Shown piece by piece: positions 39,745-48,508 of a stretch of DNA of 64,000 bases. The notes beneath the pieces were generated by a model. The model had not been told where the DNA came from. It was given only the letters and a program-made list of their open reading frames with translations, and ran no database searches. The position numbers were made by a program, and so were the translations under genes. The stretch is from Paramoeba atlantica (Eukaryota > Discosea): assembly GCA_977017575.1 (NCBI GenBank), contig CDRNVI010000004.1, forward strand, positions 558,001 to 622,000. The letters are read 5' to 3'. Within the stretch, counting starts at the first letter, position 1. Every line of letters starts with the position of its first letter.

Positions 39745-40695
39745 ATGATTTTACCCTCACAGCTGTCTGATATTACACCTCCCGCACCAAAGCGGCGAAA
39801 GAGGGGAATCGTCGCAAATAAAGTACACACGACGACGTTACCTCAAGAATACGGACTTGTACGACTCACGTCAAGCATCAAACGCCCACTTCCATCATGG
39901 GAAGTAACGACCCCGGCATGCGAGTGGGAACGAATCACATGTGATGATAAAGGGCAAGTTGTTCATATATTTTGGCGGGATTCCAATTTAGAGGGAACTA
40001 TTCATTGGAAATATTTGCCAGAGTCCTTACTTAATTTCGACTGTTCAAGTTGTGGATTCGGTGGTCAGGTCAGTTTTGCGGACTTTCCTCCTCAACTTCA
40101 TCTGCTTGATTTTCAAACAAACCTATTCTCCGGGACTTTGGATTTAGAAAAATTACCTCATTCCCTGTATGAAATGTATTTCAGCGAAAATCGCTTCCAA
40201 GGAAGTATAAATTTGGCCTACTTGCCAGCATCTTCCTCCATTGTTGCAGTGGCGTACAATAGGCTATCTGGTCCCGTTAATTTGCAACATCTTCCAGAGG
40301 GCTTGACAGAACTGTGGTTGGAAAACAATTATTTTGAGGGTAGTGTTGATCTAGATAAGCTTCCATTGACAATGGAACAAATAAGTCTGTGTCACAACCA
40401 GTTTAGTGGCGCAGCAAACCTCTCAAACTTGCCATCCACTCTGTATTCGGTAAATCTTGCTTATAATGCGTTCACGGGAACACCCGATCTAAGGCATTTA
40501 CCCTCCGCTCTGCAAGAGCTCAGGCTTGATAATAATGAATTCAGTGGTCACGTGTATTTTGATCGAATTCCAGAGGAATTGGCCGACTTAACGTTGCACG
40601 ACAATAAACAATTGGAGGGAAACGTTACGCCTGAGTGTTTGTCATTGAATATTTCATATAAAAGGAACACAAAAATTCGTACTTCTTCCTTGTAG
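39745..40695 (+). CDS. LRR protein with LRRNT-like cap, long form
   Basis: About 316 aa. The open frame extends two codons upstream to a TTG; the first ATG is 39745. After a basic segment (PAPKRRKRG), LPQEYGLVRL and the cap SWEVTTPACEWERITCDD come some nine LRRs such as LPLTMEQISLCHNQFSGAAN and LPSTLYSVNLAYNAFTGTPD. It has no signal peptide or membrane segment that I can see. The leader is a duplicated fragment of the methyltransferase-like gene's 3' flank with an ATTTTAG acceptor. Its 3' half and flank are duplicated immediately downstream. Confidence 0.82.
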   Translation: MILPSQLSDITPPAPKRRKRGIVANKVHTTTLPQEYGLVRLTSSIKRPLPSWEVTTPACEWERITCDDKGQVVHIFWRDSNLEGTIHWKYLPESLLNFDCSSCGFGGQVSFADFPPQLHLLDFQTNLFSGTLDLEKLPHSLYEMYFSENRFQGSINLAYLPASSSIVAVAYNRLSGPVNLQHLPEGLTELWLENNYFEGSVDLDKLPLTMEQISLCHNQFSGAANLSNLPSTLYSVNLAYNAFTGTPDLRHLPSALQELRLDNNEFSGHVYFDRIPEELADLTLHDNKQLEGNVTPECLSLNISYKRNTKIRTSSL

Positions 40696-40847
40696 AATTT
40701 CATTCCTCGGCAAAGAACACTTCGACAGAGCTGTAGAACCGTCTTTTTGACAATGTCTGTACAACTCTTAGTTATCAGAAAGCACCACGCGCTGACTACA
40801 CAGACTTCGATGATGCACTTTCGTGATACAGTGAAGTGAAGAAAAAT

Positions 40848-41345
40848 TACCTCATTCCCTGTATGAAATGTATTTCAGCGAAAATCACTTCCAAGGAAGT
40901 ATAGATTTGACCTGCTTGCCAGCATCTTCCTCCATTGTTGCGGTGGCGTACAATAGACTATCTGGTCCCGTTAATTTACAACATCTTCCAGAGGGCTTGA
41001 CAGAACTGTGGTTGGAAAACAATTGTTTTGAGGTTAGTGTTGATCTAGATAAGCTTCCACTGACAATGGAACAAATAAGTCTGTGTCACAACCAGTTTAG
41101 TGGCGCAGCAAACCTCTCAAACTTACCATCCACTCTGTATTCGGTAAATCTTGCTTATAATGCGTTCACGGGAACACCCGATCTAGGGCATTTACCCCCG
41201 CTCTGCAAGAGCTCAGGCTTGATAATAATGAATTCAGTGGTCACGTGTATTTTGATCGAATTCCAGTTAAATTGACCGACTTAACGCTGCACAACAATGA
41301 GCAATTGGAGGGAAATGTTACGACTGAGTGTTTGTCATTGAATAT
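40848..41345 (+). pseudogene. Partial tandem copy of the 39745 LRR gene
   Basis: Begins abruptly at LPHSLYEMYFSENHFQGS, equivalent to about 40150, and follows the parent through LPSTLYSVNLAYNAFTGTPD. One base is lost near 41200 (TTTACCCTCC in the parent, TTTACCCCC here), shifting the frame. No start or cap is present. The 3' flank is also duplicated (to about 41690), interrupted by a 134-bp TA-flanked insertion. Confidence 0.88.
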
Positions 41346-41353
41346 TTCATATA

Positions 41354-41487
41354 CAGTAGTGTTCAGCCTCTTTTACCCCCCCCCCTACAGGTCTTGTATT
41401 TTGTTCGATTTTGGAAATATTTTGTATGCGACTGTTTTTCGACCCATTCGTTCCGAATCCGAGGTCCTTTTCACTCGTGGACACCTG
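41354..41487. mobile_element. 134-bp TA-flanked MITE in the duplicated LRR 3' flank
   Basis: Flanked by TA; ends CAGTAGTGTTC and GGACACCTG (imperfect inverse). The parent 3' flank at 40655-40680 lacks it, so the duplicate shows where it inserted. It contains a run of nine or more C. Confidence 0.5.
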
Positions 41488-41869
41488 TATCATACCTAAA
41501 CCGGAAAAAAAAGTCGTACTTCTTTCTTGTAGAATTTTATTCCTCGGCAAAGATTTGAAAGAAGTGGTCCGCTTTCTTGACCGTGTCTGTACAACTACTA
41601 GTTATCAGAAAGCACCAGGCGCTGACTACACGACTTCGACGATGCACTTTCTTGATACAGTCTGTGTAACAAGATGCGTAACAATCTGTGTAACTACTGT
41701 ATTTTAGTTAGCAATGTCACCTTTTATATTTAGCAATGTCATCTTTTCTCGAATAGTCGTGACATATAACTATGGGGGCACCCATTTATGTGTTATGATC
41801 AGGGCCACATAACTCCGCACCAGAGAGAATGCGACTTCAGCCGTACAGCTCGAAAACTACTTTTTCGCT

Positions 41870-41933
41870 TTTTTAGTAAAAAATAGGCCATTTTGGGAGG
41901 AGATTCCACTGTCCAAGAACGGGTATCTTGTCA
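41870..41933 (+). repeat. Dispersed repeat copy, left part (split by the hAT-like element)
   Basis: CCATTTTGGGAGG through GGGTATCTTGT matches 28145-28190; the copy continues at 44056. Confidence 0.75.
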
Positions 41934-44055
41934 TACCCCTGCCGGGTAAATGGGTAATTACCCGGGTCTGCGAGCCAGTTACCCGCACCGACCCGCATTG
42001 ACAGGTTGTCCTAGAAAGCTACATATACATGTATACACCTGTTTGTTGAATCTTGTCATCGGGAAATAAACATGCATCTTTGTTTCGGACCTTATGGTGA
42101 AGTGTTTTATGGCTAAGTAAGAAGTCAATAATCATATTACTCTTGTGTTTGATCGCACTAACTAATCTCTTCTTACCTAAACTTATCTGTACTCATGGCT
42201 CGTCAACGACGATTAGAGCAGACACCTAGCACGCCTGAATTATTTTCGTCATCTGATACTGAAGATGGTAATACCCCTGAGTCAAAAAAAATGAAGCATC
42301 GCGATATTATACGGCACAAAATGACAGTAGAATCCTTATCTGGGCAATTCGTGCTCGTGCGCTGTCCTCCCGGATGCACCCACACACACACAGATATTCT
42401 CACCGATCCTTTGGGCCAAAAGCTTCATTTCATATGTACCAAGGAAGAATGCGCATTTGAATCTCACTCTCCCTATAAAAATGTGTATCACAAGCATCGC
42501 CGCGAGTGCTCAAAATCTCTTGAAAATTCCCGATTGGCACAGGTGGAGAGTGCAAATAATCAGGGAGTAATTGTACAGCGCTTCGTAGGAAAACTACTGC
42601 CATGCTTACAGACCCTAACGAATCTTTCTTCTAATCGGTTTGTCTGGCTCGTGCATAAGTACGAGGATTTACGCCCTGATGTACCTGGAACATTGATAAA
42701 AAGAGCCCTTCCGGAATCAAATTTAAAGAAGTGGCACCACTATTGTGAAGTGCTGTCGCATGACATATGGGGAAAACTTTTTGCCGACGTAGACTCGCGT
42801 AAGCTCTATGGAATTGCCGTAGACGCGGGCATTGACAAGGTAAAGGCTGAACATGTCTTGTTGTCTGTGCTGTACGTTGGGTCAGAAGAGTGTGTCTTAC
42901 CACCGATATATTCTCCAAGGCATCGTGCCTTTGACTGAAAGACGGCAGCTGAGCAGTTGATTTCTACTCTTCTGGCGAACCTTGGTGAAATTCGTTTGCT
43001 CAAAATGAGATACATTATTGCGGACGGCGGTGCTGTAAATCACGTGGCCAGAAACCACTGTGAAGGCGACTCAAGCGAATATACGATCCGATTACACTCA
43101 TTGGTGAGTCTGATACGACTGCGCTGTTGCACGGTATTTCTTCTCGAGTGCCGCGCATTACTCTCCTATCTTGCATCGAACATATGCTAAACAATGTTTG
43201 CCAAACAGCCTTGAAACCATACGAAGAGCTGCCGTGCTTCGCCTTTAAAAAAGCTTTGAGTCAAGCTTTTAAGTGAGATGTTTCCCTCTGTTTGCGAAGC
43301 GGCTACGCACTACGTATGGACGCCTCCCTTAGTTAACAGATGAGATTCGTGGCTGTCTATAATCGGGTACATGTACAGTTCCACACAGGCTTCCTTGGCT
43401 GCTGATGTCGTTTCTCACCAGATCTTTGTACGTGGAAATTGCGACAAATTGGGTTATATTCTTCCGGACGAAGGTGTTTCTCAGGATGGTAGCGATGTTG
43501 AAGTATCTGATGTCGAAGAAGATGAATCTATTATGCAGTAATGATTAATGCATAGTATTTTATTGTTATTAATATGATATTAATGCCATGCATAGTATCA
43601 CAGTATCATACACTGCCGTATAAATGTTTTCTATGTGGTGATTCTTTATAGTTTCACCTTAGTTTGCTAGGACTCGAGGGTAAACTCGACTGGCCAAAAA
43701 AAAATAAATAGAATTGGTACCATCGCGGTGTTAGGGGGTAGGCTTACGGTGGGCCTAGGGGGTTCACACCAAAAAAAGGTAAAAAAAAAATAGATGGGCG
43801 ACAGAAGCAAATCAGTAGAGGGAATTCTTCTTATGAAAGGAATTCCTCATCGCTAAAGATACCGTTTCTGTACATAGAGCATTCCGTGCCAATCCTACGA
43901 ATCAGCACACTTGGGAGGAAATCATTTTGTATTTAATGGCTAGTGCGCCGATGCGGGTCTGTGTGGGTCTATGCGGGTAACTGGGTCACAGACCTGGGTA
44001 ATTTACCCGCACAGACCCGCTAATGGGTAATTACCCATCGACCCGGCAGGGGTAT
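41934..44055 (+). mobile_element. hAT-like DNA transposon (decayed)
   Basis: 2122 bp. The ends ATACCCCTGCCGGGT and ACCCGGCAGGGGTAT are near-perfect inverses, with subterminal GGGTAATTACCC on both sides. The flanks ATCTTGTC and GTCTTGTG are an 8-bp target duplication. The unoccupied site in the copy at 28180 reads ATCTTGTG, so each flank has one change. Inside is a broken transposase (42195-43250) and, near 43670, a stretch shared with the tail of the VIPER-like fossil. An SL-like 22-mer (CTAAAGATACCGTTTCTGTA) lies at 43854. Confidence 0.82.
42195..42938 (+). pseudogene. hAT-like transposase, N-terminal part
   Basis: 247 codons. A Cys/His cluster (CPPGCTHTHTD, CTKEECAFESH, YHKHRREC; about residues 57-112) sits where hAT transposases have their BED-type zinc finger. 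Later YGIAVDAGIDKVKAEHVLL resembles the segment around the first catalytic Asp. Beyond a stop at 42938 coding-like sequence continues in other frames; CIEHMLNNVCQTAL (about 43175) resembles the conserved hAT CxxHxLN block. I infer the superfamily from this and the 8-bp target duplication. Confidence 0.55.
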
Positions 44056-44520
44056 GTCTTGTGAAAACAGCGGCGTAGAAAGCTAGTATAGGTCCTAAAC
44101 TCTCAAAATACATTATGGGAAACAACAATTTTGAAAAAATGAATTTTCGTCAATTTTTCAACGAAGGCGAAATTCTTTTTCTCTAAGAAATGCGAACTTG
44201 GCGGACCCGTCCTGCGGATACGCGGGGGTGTCACCTCCGGGTAGGGGGATGGAAAATGCACGCCAAGACCCCGGTTACCCCTTCTGCGGGTTTGTTACGA
44301 AAATTATTTTTTTCCAAAAACATTTACTCGACCTTGGCCCCCCCTAAGTAGATACACCCCCATGGACTCCCCTCATGGACCCCCCCCTTTTTTGGATTTT
44401 TTCAATTTTTTTGGACCAACCTTTTTATATTTTTCCCCTTATTACTTGTTTTTTTTGGGGGGGTGCTATGGTAAAAATGTACCCTAAAAAGCGATTCTCT
44501 TTTAGACCTTCCTCAGTAAT
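44056..44520 (+). repeat. Dispersed repeat copy, right part
   Basis: Continues from 41933: GTGAAAACAGCGGCGTAGAAAG, CTCTCAAAATACATTATGGG, GAACTTGGCGGACCCGTCC and a C-run tract with CATGGACTCCCCTCATGG (44360-44395). The final ACCACCGC hairpin is missing. Confidence 0.75.
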
Positions 44521-44879
44521 CCCACAACATCTTCGGCTAAGCATGATCTTCTTCTAAGTAAGCATGGTATCGAGGCGCCTAATTTTATGAATTTCAAGTA
44601 CAGTGTAGGTCCGTGATTTTCATGTGCTCAAGGATGTCAGCGGTGGAACCGGTCTAAAAGTTTTCAGGGAAGAAACACACATATCTTGAGAATGCGCACT
44701 CTACTGCGGCTTTCAGGATATGATCTGCGTACTTGGGTTGAAAACACTTGTCTGCGGATCTCACAGTATACGGTACGGTGTCAAAGGCGACAAGGGCTTA
44801 CGGACCGGTGGTTGAATCTATGCGTCCTCTACATAGGTAACCTACATGTACATGTAGCAACCTACATGTATGTAGGTTG
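44521..44879. other. Intergenic, no gene seen
   Basis: A short repeat ACCTACATGTACATGTAGCA lies at about 44840-44880. Nothing else was recognised. Confidence 0.4.
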
Positions 44880-45150
44880 CTCCTAAACAGGGCCATGGAC
44901 CAGCCAGAAACGTCGATCAATCTCTCTATGGGGAGGAAACACCAGCAGAGGGTTCCTTCTTCCAGATTATAAGGGGTTCATGCGCCCGCGAACTCGTGGG
45001 CCATACCCAAGGAGTAACATAGGAAGAACGGGGTATGTTCGGCGGGGAGGGGAGTGGGTGGGAGGGGAGTGATCCAACTCCGGTGCCGTCAAACACCCTG
45101 ACCTGTGGTCCGAGAGGACGGGTCGTGGTTGGGGACCATGAGTGTAATCC
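44880..45150 (-). mobile_element. LINE 5' fragment, second copy
   Basis: Minus-strand translation gives QVRVFDGTGVGSL and LEEGTLCWCFLPIERL, matching VRVYDGIYHGMA and CEEGLLWCFLPTETL just before the 2A motif of the fragment at 7399. It stops short of the 2A motif itself. Frame breaks are present. Too little remains for more. Confidence 0.45.
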
Positions 45151-45332
45151 ATAATACTATCGGCCGTTTTCCACGACCTTTGATGTGTCAAATTCTTTTT
45201 TGAATTGTTTTGAAAAATAAAAATGTCGTCAAAAAAATGTCTTTTTATTTTTCGCTGCTTTCGACGGCGATTATACAAAGCCGTTTAAAAATCTCTAATG
45301 ACATTTGTATATCCAATACGAAATCTTACTAC

Positions 45333-46223
45333 ATGTATATGTGCTTCACGACACTAATATATCACGCTCATCTAGCAGATACACAACCGCCCGTGACAAA
45401 GGAACGAAACGAAGGAGACACCACATTAAGTGATAAGGCAAACCCTGAAGCCCGTCGTACGGCGAAGGTACGAGGAGCAAAAATACCACAGGAATATGAA
45501 CTTGCGGGATTTGTTGAAAACATTGAAAATCCGCACCTCTCCTGGAACACTTCCATACCGGCGTGTCAGTGGAATGGCATGAATTGCAATCTTGATGGCT
45601 ATGTGACAGGTATTGACTGGAGTCGACTAGGCTATGAGGGTTTATTACGCTGGGAACGGTTGCCTCATACAGTGATAAAAATTTTGCTGTACGCCAATCA
45701 GTTATCTGGGATTCTTCCGTTCAATGTTTTCCCTAGTGAGCTTTCGTATCTTAATCTAAAGAGTAATTTATTCAGAGGTCAGCTTGAATTTAGTCAGTTA
45801 CCGCATCGATTAGGTGAGATTTATTTGGACCAGAATATGTTTGAAGGGGGGGTAGATTTGTGCCATTTGCCTTTGCGTTTGACGTCGTTGTCAATCTACT
45901 CTATGAATAGCGTTGAAAAGCTTTTTGGTGATGTTGAACTCCATTGTCTCCCTCAAACTATTCGATTTCTTGATTTATCTCGAAACAGATTCAGTGGGAC
46001 CCTTGACCTCCAACATTTGCCTCCTTCCTTGGCATACTTCAGTTGCGAAGACAATTGCTTTAAAGGCTTAGTGCAGCTTTGCAACCTTCCTCCAGGAATA
46101 AGACTACTGATTCTCAATAAGAATGCTGAACTTTACGGTGAGGTTGATTTTAATCGTCTCCCCGCGTCTCTTACACTCAGTATCGAAAACACGAAGATCA
46201 GTGTCACAAATCAGAATGAGTAA
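45333..46223 (+). CDS. LRR protein with LRRNT-like cap
   Basis: About 296 aa from the ATG at 45333. The open frame continues 41 codons upstream (45210), but that part encodes the tract TTTTTATTTTTCGCTGC followed by an AG near 45281, which looks like a trans-splice acceptor, so translation probably starts at 45333 or 45339. A short hydrophobic N-terminus (MYMCFTTLIYHAHLA) is followed by a charged linker, KVRGAKIPQEYELAGF, the cap SWNTSIPACQWNGMNCNLDG and about seven LRRs (LPQTIRFLDLSRNRFSGTLD, LPPSLAYFSCEDNCFKG). It belongs to the same family as 1535. Confidence 0.78.
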   Translation: MYMCFTTLIYHAHLADTQPPVTKERNEGDTTLSDKANPEARRTAKVRGAKIPQEYELAGFVENIENPHLSWNTSIPACQWNGMNCNLDGYVTGIDWSRLGYEGLLRWERLPHTVIKILLYANQLSGILPFNVFPSELSYLNLKSNLFRGQLEFSQLPHRLGEIYLDQNMFEGGVDLCHLPLRLTSLSIYSMNSVEKLFGDVELHCLPQTIRFLDLSRNRFSGTLDLQHLPPSLAYFSCEDNCFKGLVQLCNLPPGIRLLILNKNAELYGEVDFNRLPASLTLSIENTKISVTNQNE

Positions 46224-46530
46224 AATCTTTTAAAATTATAAATATTGCTTACAATTTTTGTAAAGAGAGCATTTATTTTCGTTCTATTGAATTCCTTGTG
46301 GCCTCTAAACAAAACTACCTGCAACAAACTTCAGCTTCACTTTTTTTGAAGTTTTATGAACTTGAAATTGCACTTGTACATACAGGGGAACACAATTAGT
46401 CAGTATCCCGGCAAAAATTCAAAAACCGGTAATCTTTTTTTATTCAGTTTTGAAGAAAATATAGGATCATGTATAGTTTCAACATTTCTGAAACACATTC
46501 CGACACATTTCTAGAACAATAGGCAGTTAA
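46224..46530. other. Intergenic, no gene seen
   Basis: 3' flank of the LRR gene; no repeat or gene recognised. Confidence 0.4.
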
Positions 46531-47420
46531 ACCCCCCGCACACTTATTATTCCGTTTTTTATTATTATTCCGGAAACACTTATTCCGTTTTTCAAGTTTC
46601 AAAAAAAGTTTTATAAATTATACAAGGAAGCATTTTTTTTATAAATTATATATTTTTATAAAAGTCGAAAAATAACCCATTTATAGAAATATATTAGCGG
46701 GGGTGTACACCCCTGTTCCACTTTTTTGCCCGCAATTGATTAAACGCACCAAATGAGCTTTTCGAATAATTTTTTTAAGCAAGTACGTAAATGGTTCGCC
46801 AGAGCGTGTTTCACCCTTTGTTTCAGCTGTGGTGGCTAAGCGAAAAAGGTTCGTTTTTTCCACGTTTTTCAGTAACGAATTGTTGTTTTTTCGTTTTTTT
46901 AGGTTATTTTCTCAGAATTTACATTGTATGTATATTACTATCTTCCATTTCTCTTTTGAAATGTCCTGATTATTTATTCTATGAACAATACTGCGTTTTT
47001 AAGACTCCTTCGTTTTATTAATAATATGTCTTCATCCCACGTTTATCGCATGCTGTTGGACTATAGGCATATTTTTCCCTGGTAGGACATCACCGAATTA
47101 TGCGAAAAAACCACTCTTTAGACCCAAGCAGAAACTTTTTTTATCACATAATACCGGGCAAAACAGGGGAACGGGGGTGTAGGGCTCATGAAATTCTTAA
47201 TTTTGCAAGAGTTGTGCGCCCTAGACTGGCCTCCACAGTCTCCCAATTTAAATCCCACGGACTCACCTATAGGTTGAGCTCAAAAAAGCCACTGCGGGTC
47301 ACCCAGACCTTTCCTTAAAAATGCTGCAACTGTGGGAACACGCCTAAAAAGTGTGGTCAAAAGTTCCTCCAAGTACATGACTCCCTCGTCCAAGGCATGC
47401 TCCGTTGTTCGAGAAGAAGT
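46531..47420 (+). mobile_element. Decayed Tc1-like remnant
   Basis: A Tc1-like terminus TTAAACCCCCCGCAC lies at 46536. Near 47205 the + strand reads LDWPPQSPNLNPTD, the motif around the last catalytic residue of Tc1 transposases (WPPQSPDLNPIE), with the Glu no longer present. About 47330-47420 gives a LVQGMLRC-like C-terminal motif in a different frame. The stretch between is AT-rich and unrecognisable. The other end was not found. Confidence 0.45.
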
Positions 47421-48084
47421 CTTCTTCTTCTCCCTCTTATTATTCTCTGTCGACCTATAAGTAAATCGCATTCGCTCTATTAAATAAACGACTTCTTCAC
47501 TCGGTCCGTTCTTTTTCGGTGTCGGTCTCAAAGGAGAATTCTACCACGACATCATCGGATTCAATATTTAAGTTGTCGACATTTATTTTTTCATGTTCTT
47601 GAAGGTAGGCGTTAGGATCCGTATAATATGGATTAAATATGATATGAGAACCATGTATTTTTTATCCAATACATACATTGTATATACACTATGCATACAT
47701 ACATACCTTAGTTGGGGATGTACCACGTCACTTGTGCAAGACGTCGAGAGTATCCATTGACCTTGACTACTCTCCGAATCCAACATTTGCTTGTATTTTC
47801 CCCTCAAATCTAGTAGTTCTAAGTAATGCTTACCACGTAGGATTCAACTTGCTTTATCGTAAATTGCTCCTTTTCCTCCATCTAGGAGTAAACCAGAGAT
47901 TTTAGAGGGGTGTGATCTTTGACGTGAAACACGTACTCTTTGGAGCGGCAGAAGAAATGCTGTCGTAGTCTTGAACCCATCGATATAACGGTCTTGGGGC
48001 GGATACCTTTTCACGAAAAGTAGTGACAGATAACTTAGTTAAACTAGGAGGGTACAGTATAATCTTTGGTACAATTTTTAGTTA
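47421..48084. other. Intergenic, no gene seen
   Basis: Contains a CATACATACATAC microsatellite at about 47695-47710. No gene recognised. Confidence 0.4.
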
Positions 48085-48380
48085 CTGTTACCCCCCTCCT
48101 TTATACTTCGCTGGTCAGACCCCCCCTTTATACTTCGTTTTTTGCCCCCCCCCCCGAAGGGGGGACGATTTTTTTTAATTTTCGCATTTTTTCAATTTTT
48201 TTAGAAGAAAACAAGAACGTTCTAAGTCTTCCCTTCTAGAAATGGAAGGTCAAATAAAAGGAAAGACAGGAAAACAGGATGAGCAATTCCCATAGAATTG
48301 TCAGTTTTTCAATTACTGTGACCCCCCCTTTATACTTCGTTACTGCTCAAAATGGGCGAAGTATAAAGGGGGGGTCACAG
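48085..48380. mobile_element. Short MITE related to the ends of the 56407 element
   Basis: Left end CTGTTACCCCCCTCCTTTAT, right end (inverted) CTGTGACCCCCCCTTTATAC, flanked by TA. Both resemble CTGTGACCCCCCCCTTTAAT of the element at 56407. CCCCCCCTTTATACTTCG recurs several times inside. No ORF. Confidence 0.7.
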
Positions 48381-48399
48381 TAATTGAAAAACTGACAAT
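48297..48399. repeat. Perfect 43-bp inverted repeat
   Basis: Arms 48297-48339 and 48357-48399 are exact reverse complements, separated by 17 bases. They include the MITE end and 19 bases beyond the TA (ATTGTCAGTTTTTCAATTA), so flank and end were inverted together. Confidence 0.93.
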
Positions 48400-48508
48400 T
48401 TTATGGGACTTACTGTGCTCATGAAATATCACTCTGATTTATTCGCTTTTTTCTCAACCTGCAAAACTTTAACCTAAAACTTTGATCCACATCTGTATTC
48501 TTTTCTTC

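Noticed and set aside
48482-48508. Upstream start for the UBL-UBA protein
   Set aside because: It would use TTG; the first ATG (48509) begins exactly at the UBL domain.
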